A stretch of 64,000 nucleotides of DNA from an uncultured Aquimarina sp. (GTDB lineage Bacteria; Bacteroidota; Bacteroidia; Flavobacteriales; Flavobacteriaceae): NCBI GenBank assembly GCA_947489685.1, contig CANLEM010000004.1:62001-126000 (forward strand). The letters are read 5' to 3'. The translations under genes and the position numbers were made by a program. Below are positions 1 to 9,209 of this stretch, in pieces. The notes under the pieces were generated by a model that saw only the letters and a list, made by a program, of their open reading frames with translations, was not told the origin of the DNA and searched no databases. Within the stretch, counting starts at the first letter, position 1. Each line of letters starts with the position of its first letter.

Positions 1-1
1 T

Positions 2-676
2 TTTACTCAAGGGTTAGAATTTTTTGGTGACACCTTGTATGAAAGTACCGGAAAAAAAGGAAAATCCTCATTAAGAAAAGTAAACTATACCACCGGAGAA
101 GTGCTAATTAAAAAAGATATTTCTAATGACTATTTTGCAGAAGGTATCACCATCATAAATAATAAGGTGTACCAACTTACCTGGTTGGCAAAAGAAGGTT
201 TCATATACGATCTTTCAACATTAGAAAAAACAGGAAGTTTTGCTTATAATAAAAGTAAAGAAGGTTGGGGCTTATGTAATGATGGTCAACGTATATATAA
301 AAGTGATGGTACCGAAAAAATCTGGATTCTAGATCCAGAAACATTGGCCGAAAAAGAATATATCCAAGTGGTTACTAATAAAGGAGTCAAAACAAAATTT
401 AATGAATTAGAATGGGTAGACGGAAAAATATATGCAAACACCTGGCCAAGACATGGGTCTACGAACAAATCTAATCTCAAAACCAGTATTACAGTCATTA
501 ACCCAAAAAACGGAGCCATAGAGGCCGTTGTAGATTTAAGAGGGCTACGCGATAAAGTTACTCAACATCCAGATCTTGATGTTTTAAATGGTATTGCGTA
601 TAAAGCAGATACAAAGCAACTATTTATTACTGGTAAAAATTGGGATAAACTTTTCGAAATAGAAATTATTAAATAG
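2..676 (+). CDS. Glutaminyl-peptide cyclotransferase, 5' end cut off by the window
   Basis: The frame is open to the first bases of the window and begins FTQGLEFFGDTLYESTG, the conserved beta-propeller motif of plant/bacterial-type glutaminyl cyclases (PF05096 family). These enzymes convert N-terminal Gln to pyroglutamate on exported proteins. Further family-like segments are GWGLCNDG, LDPETL, NELEWVDGKIYANTW and LNGIAYKADTKQLFITGKNWDKLFEI near the C terminus, where the product is complete. A TTG at 35 could be read as a start, but homologous sequence continues upstream of it, so the true start, and probably a signal or lipoprotein peptide, lies before base 1. The next gene on this strand has its own promoter. 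Confidence 0.85.
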   Translation, partial: FTQGLEFFGDTLYESTGKKGKSSLRKVNYTTGEVLIKKDISNDYFAEGITIINNKVYQLTWLAKEGFIYDLSTLEKTGSFAYNKSKEGWGLCNDGQRIYKSDGTEKIWILDPETLAEKEYIQVVTNKGVKTKFNELEWVDGKIYANTWPRHGSTNKSNLKTSITVINPKNGAIEAVVDLRGLRDKVTQHPDLDVLNGIAYKADTKQLFITGKNWDKLFEIEIIK

Positions 677-742
677 CTACTGCATAAATATTCGCAATAT
701 TTTCGATTACGCTATTGCAACATCATAATAACTACCTCGTTA

Positions 743-774
743 TTGTAATAGACAGATAATAAACCGTACCTTTG
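743..774 (+). promoter_or_regulatory. Predicted Bacteroidetes sigma-A promoter of the DEAD-box helicase gene
   Basis: TTG at 743-745 and TACCTTTG at 767-774 match the Bacteroidetes -33 (TTG) and -7 (TAnnTTTG) boxes with a 21-bp spacer. Transcription would begin shortly after 780. This excludes the upstream in-frame start and supports the ATG at 793. Confidence 0.6.
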
Positions 775-792
775 CGGCTTATTTTTATTTAT

Positions 793-2574
793 ATGAACAA
801 ATTTGAAGCTTTAGGCCTCGGTGATGAAATTCTAAAGGCGGTGAATGATATGGGGTTTGAGACCCCAAGTGAGGTGCAAGAAAAGGCTATTCCTATATTA
901 CTTAATGAGGATACGGATATTGTGGCTTTGGCCCAAACCGGTACCGGAAAAACGGCAGCTTTTGGTTTTCCGTTAATTGAAAAAATCGATAGTAACAGTA
1001 GAATTACACAAGGGTTAATTTTATCCCCAACTCGTGAACTTTGTTTACAAATTACCAATGAGTTAAAAAACTACTCTAAATATATCTCTGGATTACATAC
1101 TGTAGCCATTTATGGTGGTGCTAGTATTACTGATCAAGCCAAACAAATCAAAAGAGGTGCACAAATCATTGTAGCTACTCCTGGACGTATGCAAGATATG
1201 ATCAACCGTAAAATGGTTGATATTTCTAATATTGGTTATTGCGTATTGGATGAGGCGGATGAAATGTTAAACATGGGGTTCTATGAAGATATCAACGCTA
1301 TCTTATCTCATACTCCCGAAGAGAAAAGCACATGGTTATTTTCGGCTACAATGCCCAAAGAAGTAGCTACAATAGCTAAACGATTTATGAGTACTCCGGT
1401 AGAAATAACCGTAGGACATAAAAATACTGGTTCTAAGAACGTTTCTCACGAGTATTACATCGTAAACTCTCGAGACCGTTACGCAGCCTTAAAACGATTA
1501 GCAGATGCCAATCCAGACATTTTTTCTGTAATTTTTTGTCGTACCAAAAGAGATACACAAAAAGTTGCTGAAAATTTAATCGGAGATGGGTATAACGCCG
1601 CAGCATTGCACGGAGATCTAAGTCAGAATCAACGTGATTTGGTGATGAAAAGTTTTAGAAACCGACAAATACAAATGCTGGTAGCAACAGATGTTGCCGC
1701 TCGTGGAATTGATGTTGACGATGTTACACATGTAATTAATTATCAACTCCCTGATGAGATTGAGACCTATACGCACCGAAGTGGTAGAACGGGACGAGCT
1801 GGTAAAAGTGGAGTCTCTATGGTCATTGTATCCAAAAGCGAGGTTAGAAAAATTAAATCTGTAGAGCGTATTATTAAAAAGAGTTTCGAGAAAAAAGAAA
1901 TTCCTAATGGCGAAGAAATATGTCAGGTACAATTATTTCATCTGGCCAGTGACATCGGAAAAGCTGAAATAAATCATGAAATCGATAGTTACTTACCTTC
2001 TATTAATGAAGTATTAGAGGATTTCTCTAAAGAAGAACTTATAAAAAAATTCTTTTCTGTAGAATTCTCTCGTTTTCATAATTATTATAAAAACGCAAGA
2101 GATCTTAATGCTTCTGCAGGAGATAGAGGAAGAGATTCAGACAGCGGCGATGGTAGTACAAGATACTTTATTAATGTAGGAGAAAAAGATGGGTTTGATT
2201 GGATGACCCTTAAGGATTTCCTTAAAGAAGTCCTTGAATTAGGGGGCGACTCCCTATCACGTGTAGATGTAAAAGAAAGTTTTTCTTTCTTTAATACGAG
2301 CGCAGAATATCAGGAACGTGTTCTTTCTATTTTCGAAGATTTCAAAATGGAAGGTCGTAAAGTTAATGTAGAAATCTCTAAAGGTTCAGGTTCTAGTGGC
2401 CGTAGAGGAGGTGGAAGACGTCGTCGTGATAATAACGGAGGTGGCGGATTTAAAGGAAAACGTAGAAGCGATGGATTTAAACCTAAAGGCAAAAAACGTT
2501 TTGATAAAAATGATAGCCGCGATGGTGGCGGTAACCAAAGAAGAGATCGTAGAAAACGTAGTGATCGAAGATAA
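793..2574 (+). CDS. deaD: DEAD-box ATP-dependent RNA helicase with DbpA-like RNA-binding domain and basic RG-rich tail
   Basis: This is a superfamily 2 RNA helicase likely to unwind structured RNA in ribosome assembly or cold adaptation. All motifs are visible: Q motif (GFETPSEVQEKAIP), motif I AQTGTGKT (about residues 47-54), Ia PTREL, Ib TPGR, II DEAD, III SAT, V ATDVAARGID and VI HRSGRTGRAG. After the helicase core comes a region with the pattern of the DbpA/CsdA RNA-binding domain (RYFINVGEKDGF to KVNVEISK). The last 70 or so residues are Gly/Arg/Lys-rich, a nucleic-acid-binding tail. I chose the ATG at 793 (MNKFEALGLG) because the promoter -7 box at 767-774 makes the earlier start unlikely. 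The symbol deaD is by family resemblance; csdA- or dbpA-like assignments are also possible. Confidence 0.93.
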   Translation: MNKFEALGLGDEILKAVNDMGFETPSEVQEKAIPILLNEDTDIVALAQTGTGKTAAFGFPLIEKIDSNSRITQGLILSPTRELCLQITNELKNYSKYISGLHTVAIYGGASITDQAKQIKRGAQIIVATPGRMQDMINRKMVDISNIGYCVLDEADEMLNMGFYEDINAILSHTPEEKSTWLFSATMPKEVATIAKRFMSTPVEITVGHKNTGSKNVSHEYYIVNSRDRYAALKRLADANPDIFSVIFCRTKRDTQKVAENLIGDGYNAAALHGDLSQNQRDLVMKSFRNRQIQMLVATDVAARGIDVDDVTHVINYQLPDEIETYTHRSGRTGRAGKSGVSMVIVSKSEVRKIKSVERIIKKSFEKKEIPNGEEICQVQLFHLASDIGKAEINHEIDSYLPSINEVLEDFSKEELIKKFFSVEFSRFHNYYKNARDLNASAGDRGRDSDSGDGSTRYFINVGEKDGFDWMTLKDFLKEVLELGGDSLSRVDVKESFSFFNTSAEYQERVLSIFEDFKMEGRKVNVEISKGSGSSGRRGGGRRRRDNNGGGGFKGKRRSDGFKPKGKKRFDKNDSRDGGGNQRRDRRKRSDRR

Positions 2575-2656
2575 GTTTTATGGCTTTTAACAGCTATATC
2601 CAAATTTTGGCGCGATTTTTATGTTATATTCTAATAAATTGAACGTCTTATAGTAT

Positions 2657-3418
2657 ATGAAGAACATATTATTTTACATATTGCTTATTTGTGGTATAAC
2701 TTCTTTTGCTCAGGAAGACCCTGGTATGGTATCGGGTAAGGTACTAAATGCAGCTACTGACCAAAAGTTAGAAAACGTACATATTGTTAATTTAAGTCAG
2801 GTAATTGGTACAATTACAAATAAAGATGGAGATTTTACCATAAAGGCAAATGTAAATGATACGTTGTATTTTTCTTATATAGGATATAAACCCTTACGGG
2901 TTAGAGTAACCAATGACTGGGTTAAGTTTGGGGATGTAAAAATTAAAATGACCGAACTAGGAATCGCCTTAGAAGAAGTTGTTGTTGCAGATGTACAATT
3001 AACAGGATATCTGGAGATCGATGCCAAAAGAATTCCCGTTTATAATAATTACCGATACAGTATCGCGGGTCTTAGTTCTGGATATGAAGGAGGAAGTAGG
3101 CAACCTGGAGCAGTTAATAAAGTTTTAGGTGCCATATTTAATCCAGCAGATTTTTTATACAATATCTTTAGCAAACGATCCAAAGAGCTTAGGAAGCTTC
3201 GTAAAATGAAGAAGGATGATGAAATTAGAAACTTGCTCGAGAATAAATTTGACCGTGCTACACTAATGGCGCTTCTTCAGGTAGAACGCCTCGATATAGA
3301 CGAAATATTACGTAATTGTAATTACTCGGTAGACTTTATAAAATTTGCGAATGATCTTCAAATTCTTGATGCTATAAGCGAGTGTTACGAGGAGTATAAA
3401 GTTTTAGATAGAAAGTAA
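2657..3418 (+). CDS. Secreted protein with carboxypeptidase-regulatory-like beta-sandwich domain
   Basis: The protein has 253 residues with a clear signal peptide (MKNILFYILLICGITSFAQ). Residues of about 25-110 resemble the CarboxypepD_reg-like/CNA-B fold common in Bacteroidetes: SGKVLNAATDQKLENVHI, GTITNKDGDFTI, LYFSYIGYKP and LEEVVV. The C-terminal half is basic and helical (KRSKELRKLRKMKKDDEIRNLLENKFDR) and matches no family I can name. The N-terminal fold is usual in TonB-dependent receptors, but there is no plug or barrel here, so this is a stand-alone periplasmic or surface protein. It converges tail-to-tail with the VOC gene only 18 bp away. Function unknown. Confidence 0.8.
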   Translation: MKNILFYILLICGITSFAQEDPGMVSGKVLNAATDQKLENVHIVNLSQVIGTITNKDGDFTIKANVNDTLYFSYIGYKPLRVRVTNDWVKFGDVKIKMTELGIALEEVVVADVQLTGYLEIDAKRIPVYNNYRYSIAGLSSGYEGGSRQPGAVNKVLGAIFNPADFLYNIFSKRSKELRKLRKMKKDDEIRNLLENKFDRATLMALLQVERLDIDEILRNCNYSVDFIKFANDLQILDAISECYEEYKVLDRK

Positions 3419-3436
3419 AAGAAGAAATAGTATATC

Positions 3437-3802
3437 TTACTTTGAAGAATGTAGAGCTATTCTATTTCCTTCAGAATCAATAAAAAAAGCCATATATCCA
3501 TGATTCTCGGATATTTGCTTTTTACCAGATATTACCTTTCCTCCTGCCGCATCTACCCTACTAATCTCTTTTGCAACGTCATCACAAGAAAAGTAAACCA
3601 AAACACCATTTTCGCTAGGAACATAATGCTCATCTGCCTTGATAAGGGTTCCTGTAGCTACTCCTATTTGGTTTTTGTTCGGAAACCACCCCATTTCTAT
3701 ACCCTCTAATTTGTGATGTGTTATCTCAATCTCAAATACTTCTTCATAAAAAGATTTTGCTCTAGCCATTTGAATAACCGGAATTTCGAACCATGCTATC
3801 AT
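3437..3802 (-). CDS. VOC (glyoxalase/bleomycin-resistance superfamily) protein
   Basis: The product is 121 residues, a typical single VOC unit with two beta-alpha-beta-beta-beta halves: WFEIPVIQMARAKSFYEEVF at the N terminus, and VLVYFSCDDVAKEISRVDAAGGKV followed by GYMAFFIDSEGNRIALHSS at the C terminus. The Glu/His positions are compatible with a metal site, but the substrate cannot be read from the sequence. VOC members range from lactoylglutathione lyases to dioxygenases and antibiotic-binding proteins. It stands alone between the convergent secreted-protein gene and trmH. Confidence 0.8.
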   Translation of the reverse strand: MIAWFEIPVIQMARAKSFYEEVFEIEITHHKLEGIEMGWFPNKNQIGVATGTLIKADEHYVPSENGVLVYFSCDDVAKEISRVDAAGGKVISGKKQISENHGYMAFFIDSEGNRIALHSSK

Positions 3803-3907
3803 AATTGTCTTTTTTTAGTATTCAGAAATATACTAAGTATTCATTTATATTAGAAACAAAATATACGAACTGGCATTATTTTTATGTGAAAACTGATTAA
3901 TGGATTA

Positions 3908-4567
3908 TCACTTATGATCTTCATGGTATCTTTCAATAATTTTTTCATGACTTTTAATCACTTTCTTAGCCCATTGCATTCGTTTTTCGAGTTTTTCTTT
4001 TTCCGACAATTGCCAATCCACTCCCGAGGCTCTTAATTTGGCAGTAACATCTTGTAAAATAATAGCCGCAGAAACCGAAATATTAAGACTCTCTGTAAAG
4101 CCCACCATAGGGATATGAAGTTTGCAATCGGCAGCTTCAAGCACTGTATCACTTAAACCTTGTTGCTCTTGTCCAAAGAAAAAAGCAGATGGTCTAGTAA
4201 CATCAAAATCCTGTAATGTTTTAGAATCATCATGTGGTGATGTTGCTACAATTTGATATCCTTTTTCTTGTAATGTTGTTAAGCATTCTTTGGTAGTTGC
4301 GTATCTATTAATATCTACCCATTTCTGTGCTCCCATTGCAATTTCTCTATCAATACGTTTGGCATTAATCTCTTCAATCACATGCACATTTTGGACTCCA
4401 AAAACATCACAACTTCTAATCACAGCACTAGTATTATGTAATTGATACACATCCTCAACCGCAACAGTAAAATGATTCGTTCTTTTATCTACTACCTTTT
4501 TATACAATGCCAGTCGCCTTGGCGTAAGAAAGGACTCTAGGTATTCCAGAAGTTTTATATCCACCAT
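3908..4567 (-). CDS. trmH: tRNA (guanosine(18)-2'-O)-methyltransferase TrmH
   Basis: This is a SPOUT-class methyltransferase that would 2'-O-methylate G18 in the tRNA D-loop using SAM. The three SpoU motifs are present: motif 1 HNTSAVIRSCDVFGV with the catalytic-type Asn/Arg, motif 2 FFFGQEQQGLSD, and motif 3 IPMVGFTESLNISVSAAIIL (the trefoil-knot SAM site). Its length (219 aa) and basic C-terminal helix (KEKLEKRMQWAKKVIKSHEKI) fit TrmH rather than the longer RlmB, which has an extra N-terminal RNA-binding domain. The ATG at 4567 follows a long AT-rich non-coding region. Confidence 0.9.
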   Translation of the reverse strand: MVDIKLLEYLESFLTPRRLALYKKVVDKRTNHFTVAVEDVYQLHNTSAVIRSCDVFGVQNVHVIEEINAKRIDREIAMGAQKWVDINRYATTKECLTTLQEKGYQIVATSPHDDSKTLQDFDVTRPSAFFFGQEQQGLSDTVLEAADCKLHIPMVGFTESLNISVSAAIILQDVTAKLRASGVDWQLSEKEKLEKRMQWAKKVIKSHEKIIERYHEDHK

Positions 4568-4603
4568 AAACGCTAAAATATAAAAATAACCCTTATTTAT
4601 TCA

Positions 4604-4637
4604 CTAAAAAAACCGTTGAATTATACAATCCAACGGT
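4604..4637 (-). terminator. Rho-independent terminator-like hairpin upstream of trmH
   Basis: Read on the minus strand there is a CCGTTG stem, a loop and CAACGG, followed by a run of seven T. It would end a transcript coming from the 4868-5700 region before trmH. Confidence 0.5.
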
Positions 4638-4867
4638 CATCCTAAATCTACATTTAAATCAAAAAACACTTAAACTTTAAACTATGTATTTCTTAAGAAT
4701 TAATATGTAAACAATTTTGTAAAAGTAAAACCCCCCGGAATTACCCCTAAAGCCGAGGGGTTTAAAGTAAACACATCGTCAAAATGCATCATTATAGCTA
4801 TTTACTGTCATCAGTCGATAGCTTAATCCTTAGTTTCTATTTCATTTCTTTATTTTTTTATCATATT

Positions 4868-5209
4868 TTATGGTATACCATATATCGTTGTTGGGCAGTC
4901 TACCATTAAAAACTTTTTTTCATGGTTAAGGCGAATAAGGGTTAAAAAAAATATAGCGTTTCTGTTATATAATTTATCTGAGTACTCTTTAGGTAAATGA
5001 GTGTATTTCCCAAAAGTCATAGGCGTCAAAAACTTTGTTAACAAAGTCTTAAAGTAAATAAGGCAATACCGTAAATGAGAGATAGAATTCCTATATTTCG
5101 ATCTAAATTCGATACATACAGGAAGTACATATTCTTCTTTAAGAAAAATATAAATGTTACTTAGATATAGGATATATCTATTAAACACAAGAAGTAAAAA
5201 TCCACTCAT
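4868..5209 (-). CDS. Doubtful 113-residue ORF following leader element copy A
   Basis: The only argument for coding is the start. The ATG at 5209 sits at the end of a leader that matches the one before the ORF at 23926 (TGAATAACGATTAAT, then AACCATTATGA). The translation is rich in Leu/Ile/Tyr/Phe, has a hydrophobic N terminus and matches no family I recognise. Composition is close to random translation of AT-rich DNA. It could be a decayed gene, a short peptide read only at its start, or not coding at all. Confidence 0.2.
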   Translation of the reverse strand: MSGFLLLVFNRYILYLSNIYIFLKEEYVLPVCIEFRSKYRNSISHLRYCLIYFKTLLTKFLTPMTFGKYTHLPKEYSDKLYNRNAIFFLTLIRLNHEKKFLMVDCPTTIYGIP

Positions 5210-5228
5210 AATGGTTAATTTAATTATT

Positions 5229-5293
5229 AATCGTTATTCAGACCCTGCTTTTGTTGGCTCGCCAAAGTTTTACAAATAGCGGGGTTGTTTTTA
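5229..5293 (-). repeat. Hairpin leader element, copy A
   Basis: On the minus strand the core ACTTTGGCGAGCCA is enclosed by a G/C-rich stem (AACCCCGC pairing with GCAGGGT, one mismatch). It is followed by TGAATAACGATTAAT and, 20 nt later, by AACCATTATG. The same core occurs at 23950-24016 and 24338-24400 in the same orientation, with different but still pairing outer stems. This suggests a structured RNA or DNA element. I cannot match it to a named riboswitch class. Confidence 0.55.
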
Positions 5294-5675
5294 TTCAATA
5301 ATTTAATGTAGACAGATGTAAAAGAATAGCTAATCTCAAAACTGTCATTTATAAACTTTATTTTAAGTACGTACTATTTATAACTATAAATTGTTATCCA
5401 TACCACATATTTGTTAATATTAACTTAATCCCACTCTAGCTAGAACTTATATATTAATGCTCGGTTCTTGCCATAAAATGATATAATTAACATACCATAA
5501 TACAACATTAGTCTTATAAATGAATACAAAACTACACCAAATACCAAAGCTCAGGGTGGGGTAAGAAAGTAAGCTTTTGTACTATTTCTTAATTTGATTG
5601 TTTTCTTTAAAAAAACAATATCTAAATATAACTACTATTTGTTAAATCAACTTACTTAAAAACCTCATAATTATT

Positions 5676-5688
5676 ATGGTTTTACCAT
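5676..5688. promoter_or_regulatory. Candidate operator: ATGGT-TTT-ACCAT inverted repeat
   Basis: A 5-3-5 inverted repeat. A related site is at 24912-24922 (TGGT-TTT-ACCA) with similar flanking sequence (ACCTCA about 10 bp before), and another at 36937-36951 (TACGGT-TTT-ACCGTA) upstream of the LytTR regulator. The arms vary while keeping symmetry, as expected of a protein-binding site. Confidence 0.35.
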
Positions 5689-6127
5689 TATTTATTGATT
5701 TTTGAATACTAATAGCACAATTATGGCTCGATGCATATCCCAAAAAAAACCTAAAAAGCTTATTTACATATGTTTACATAGACATATCCATTTCTAAGCG
5801 TCAGCTTTATTTAAAAAACGATAGAGTAATACATCTTAGCAAGGCCTATCCTTAAGTTTTTTACCTTGAGCTTATACTTTTTAACCTCTTATTGTTTTCA
5901 AAAAAAAACCTTCTTTGCTTACTGATATTCCATAAAAAAAATGCTAAACAAAAACATTTAACGCTTATAATCTGATGGTTACGCTAATTCTTCTACATAT
6001 CCCCTAATGATCCTCTATTTTTTATCAAAAAATACTCAAATTCTTCTTCTTTGTTCAGAAACTTGTTTAACCATAGTGAAATGTCATCAAAATTATTTCA
6101 AAAAAGGACTTTTATTGTAAATAGATA

Positions 6128-8098
6128 TTATTGTAATACTATAAATTCACTTCTTCGGTTACTTTGATGTTCTTCTTCACTACATTTTACTCCATTCGCA
6201 CAATCATTTATCAAGCTTGTTTCTCCATATCCTCTGCCAGATACTCTAGATTTATCTATCCCTCCTTTATTAACAATATAGGCTATGGTACTTTTGGCTC
6301 TTCGTTCACTAAGGTACATATTATAATTATCCTTTGCTCTACTATCTGTATGAGAACGCACATCTATTTTTAACTGTGGGTGTTCTTTTAAGGTTGCAAT
6401 TATTTTTTGTAATTCTATTTCGGCATCGGATCGAATATTTGATTTATCCAGATCAAAATATATAATTTGTAATCTAAGTAATTTTGCCAGATCATCTCCT
6501 GGTTTAATTTCTCCAGCTTCTAATCCTCCTTCCCCAAGTTGCAAGGCCAAATTATGTTCATATTCTAAAACAGTATTTGTAGTTAGCAAAGTTTCGGTTG
6601 GACTATACTTTGTTTTTGTAGCCCTAACGATATAAGGAGTATCACATTCCAAATCAAAAGTATATCGCCCCTTATCATCCGTTTTAGTGCGTTGTAATTC
6701 TTTATTATTATCATCCATTAATATCACATCCGCTTCTACTAATCTTTCTCTTGTAGTGGCATCTGTGATTAAACCCGTTACATATTGATTACATTCTGTT
6801 ATTAAATCTTTAGTTTGTTTAAAACTATAAATATCATCATTTCCTTTACCTCCTACACGATTGCTTGAAAAGTATCCGATTTTTGTTGATTCATCAAGAA
6901 CAAAAGTAAAATCATCCTCAGAACTATTAACCGGTTTACCTATATTGTACGGAATAGAAAACAATCCCAACCCTTCGGGAACCGAAACAAATACATCCAG
7001 TCCTCCCAAACCTACATGTCCATCACTAGCAAAATACAAACGTCCAGAATCACTAATATAAGGAAAGGTTTCTCGGCCTTCGGTATTAATTTTATCTCCT
7101 AAGTTTTTCGGCTCTCCAAACGTACCATCATCATAGATATCGACCACATACAAATCGGATAACCCTTTACTATCAGACATATCGCTGGCAAAATACAATT
7201 TTCTTCCATCTGCACTAAGAGCAGGATGGGCCACCGAGTATTCGTCGCTATTAAAAGGTAACTCCTCTACATTAACCCATTTATCATTTTCTAATGTTGC
7301 TCTATACAATTTTAATAATATGGTACCATTTTGGTTTGCGCCTAGTTTCTTTTTGGTAAAATTATTTCGGGTAAAATATACCGTTTTACCATCTTTACTA
7401 AAAGATGTTGAAGATTCATGAAAACGTGTATTAATTTTTCCTTTTACCTTTTGGGGAGTTGTTAAAGCTCTACGTTCTCCTATTATATCGGATATATATA
7501 AGTCAAGAAAAGGCATTTCATTCCATTCATGTATTGTTTTTATCATGTTTTCTCCCTTGCCCCTGGAGGATGCAAAAACCAATTGTCCCAAATTATTAAA
7601 ACTTGGTGCATAATCAGAGTATTTTGAATTAACATACAATCGTTTTAAGGTATAACGTCCTGATTGCATTTCAATAAACTTTAAATAATCTCTGGTATTT
7701 ACGAAATACTCTGCACGTTGATCATTTCCTGTAGCCTCGTTAAATTTTTCCATCACTTGATCAGATTCATCATAGCGCTTAACACTTTTTAAGCTTTGAG
7801 AATATCTAAACAAATATTCGGGATCTATTTCTTCTGGATAATTAGTTGCTAATTTTTCGTACCAAGGAACAGCATCCTCTAATTGCGCATTAAAATAATA
7901 AGAATCCCCTATTTTTTTGAATAGATCCAAAGATTCATACCCACTGTTTGCTACTTTAAGATATATTTCTCTTGCGTCTACAAAAGCAAACCGATTAAAA
8001 TTTTCATCCGCTTTTTCTAAACGTTTATCTTGGCTATATCCATTTACAAAAACCAAAAGACTTAATGATATATTGACAATGTAATTTTTAAAGTTCAT
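6128..8098 (-). CDS. PorE-like outer-membrane-associated OmpA-family protein (TPR, PD40 beta-propeller, CRD, OmpA_C)
   Basis: The protein has 656 residues with signal peptide MNFKNYIVNISLSLLVFVNGYSQ. Domain order: TPR-like helices (about 25-135), beta-propeller with WD40-like/PD40 blades (about 150-430; blade motifs FSKDGKTVYFTRN, LSADGRKLYFASD, ISDSGRLYFASDG), a carboxypeptidase-regulatory-like domain (about 440-525, VTGLITDATTRERLVEADV) and an OmpA peptidoglycan-binding domain (about 545-650, YFDLDKSNIRSDAE, SHTDSRA, LSERRA). This is the architecture of PorE, a periplasmic component of the type IX secretion system. It lies 84 bp downstream of a porP/sprF gene and probably shares its operon with the giant adhesin, so it may anchor that adhesin's export or attachment machinery to peptidoglycan. 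An in-frame TTG lies two codons upstream; I prefer the ATG at 8098. Confidence 0.88.
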   Translation of the reverse strand: MNFKNYIVNISLSLLVFVNGYSQDKRLEKADENFNRFAFVDAREIYLKVANSGYESLDLFKKIGDSYYFNAQLEDAVPWYEKLATNYPEEIDPEYLFRYSQSLKSVKRYDESDQVMEKFNEATGNDQRAEYFVNTRDYLKFIEMQSGRYTLKRLYVNSKYSDYAPSFNNLGQLVFASSRGKGENMIKTIHEWNEMPFLDLYISDIIGERRALTTPQKVKGKINTRFHESSTSFSKDGKTVYFTRNNFTKKKLGANQNGTILLKLYRATLENDKWVNVEELPFNSDEYSVAHPALSADGRKLYFASDMSDSKGLSDLYVVDIYDDGTFGEPKNLGDKINTEGRETFPYISDSGRLYFASDGHVGLGGLDVFVSVPEGLGLFSIPYNIGKPVNSSEDDFTFVLDESTKIGYFSSNRVGGKGNDDIYSFKQTKDLITECNQYVTGLITDATTRERLVEADVILMDDNNKELQRTKTDDKGRYTFDLECDTPYIVRATKTKYSPTETLLTTNTVLEYEHNLALQLGEGGLEAGEIKPGDDLAKLLRLQIIYFDLDKSNIRSDAEIELQKIIATLKEHPQLKIDVRSHTDSRAKDNYNMYLSERRAKSTIAYIVNKGGIDKSRVSGRGYGETSLINDCANGVKCSEEEHQSNRRSEFIVLQ

Positions 8099-8182
8099 AA
8101 TCAATTTGTTTATTTTTTTATTCCCATTTTAGAAGAATGGGCTATATTGATATTTTCAGGATATTTCTTTTAAAAACCTCAC

Positions 8183-9139
8183 TTAAAAGAAACGAGGTGT
8201 TAACATTCTACCATATTTTCTAAAAAGTTCGAAGCGTAACATTACTTCGTAACTACCATCATTAAATTGGGATTGTCCTAACTCTGTAGTCTCTCTATCA
8301 TATGCAAAACCAATCATCATTGAATCAGATATCTGAAATCCTACCTGACCAGTAACCGCAGCACTCCAACGATACGCTACTCCTAGAGTCAAACGTTCGT
8401 ACAACAAAAAATTAGCCGACACATCTACCTGTAATGGTGCTCCGAACACCAGTTTACTCAGTACTGCAGGTTTAAATTTAAGTTCGTTGGTAAGATCAAA
8501 AACATGTCCTGCAATGAAATAATAATTAATACGTTCTTCTGCCAAAAAACTAACTGCATCACTACCACTTACAGTTGTACTTTCATCAAAATGATCTGTT
8601 TCTAAAATATTTGGCGCACTCAAACCAAAATATGTTTTTGCGGTATGATAATACACTCCAACTCCAATCTGAGGGCTTAGCTTATTATCTACACTGTTTT
8701 CGAACAAAGCATCATTAGCATTAAAAGTGCTCAATTCCTGAAAATCTATATTTAATAAATGTACTCCACCCTTTAACCCAAAGCTTAACTCACCTGTATC
8801 CGACATAGGTATAGTATATGAAAAATCTACATCTATATACGTTTCATCTGTGGGACCAATATCATCATTGACTAAGGATAACCCCAACCCTACTCGTCCT
8901 TCACTTCCAAGTGGAGTATTTAAGGTTAAGGTTTGTGTACGAGGTGCTCCATCCAAACCCACCCATTGGCTTCGATGTAAACCCATTATACTCATCACAC
9001 CGCGACTACCAGCATAAGCAGGATTCACACTAATGGTATTATACATATATTGTGTGTATTGAGCATCCTGTTGTGCATATGTGCAGTGAAACACAAAGCT
9101 TAAGAGTACCATAGCAATTGTTATGTGTATTTTTTTCAT
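8183..9139 (-). CDS. Type IX secretion system PorP/SprF family outer-membrane protein
   Basis: The 318-residue predicted beta-barrel has a signal peptide (ending CTYAQ) followed by the family hallmark QQDAQYTQYMYNTISVNPAY. It ends in an aromatic residue (RMLTPRFF), as outer-membrane barrels do. PorP/SprF-family proteins are linked to T9SS cargo with type B C-terminal domains; in Flavobacterium SprF is needed for surface localisation of SprB. Here the gene directly follows (70 bp) the giant adhesin with a type B domain, the standard pairing. It is closely similar to the protein at 25124-26077, with long identical stretches in the first 60 residues. Confidence 0.92.
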   Translation of the reverse strand: MKKIHITIAMVLLSFVFHCTYAQQDAQYTQYMYNTISVNPAYAGSRGVMSIMGLHRSQWVGLDGAPRTQTLTLNTPLGSEGRVGLGLSLVNDDIGPTDETYIDVDFSYTIPMSDTGELSFGLKGGVHLLNIDFQELSTFNANDALFENSVDNKLSPQIGVGVYYHTAKTYFGLSAPNILETDHFDESTTVSGSDAVSFLAEERINYYFIAGHVFDLTNELKFKPAVLSKLVFGAPLQVDVSANFLLYERLTLGVAYRWSAAVTGQVGFQISDSMMIGFAYDRETTELGQSQFNDGSYEVMLRFELFRKYGRMLTPRFF

Positions 9140-9209
9140 CCGCTTTAATTTATTTTCTTAATAACCCCCATGAATGCAGTACTCATGGGAGTTTTATAAT
9201 TTTAATTGA

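Larger units (their letters stand above)
4568..6127. other. 1.56-kb AT-rich intergenic region with hairpin element but no convincing gene
   Basis: I see only regulatory-type structure here. There is a terminator-like hairpin at 4604-4637, an imperfect C-rich/G-rich inverted repeat at about 4729-4764, hairpin element copy A at 5229-5293, a GGGGTAAG block at 5558-5565 and a GGTTTTACC inverted repeat at 5676-5688. The rest (about 5700-6127) is AT-rich with no codon-like structure. The blocks at 5229-5690 resemble those at 23950-24925 in order and spacing, so this may be the regulatory remnant of a duplicated or lost gene. Confidence 0.6.

Noticed and set aside
4729..4764. C-rich/G-rich inverted repeat as a terminator
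   Set aside because: The stem is imperfect and the following T-run on either strand is weak; recorded only as part of the intergenic description.
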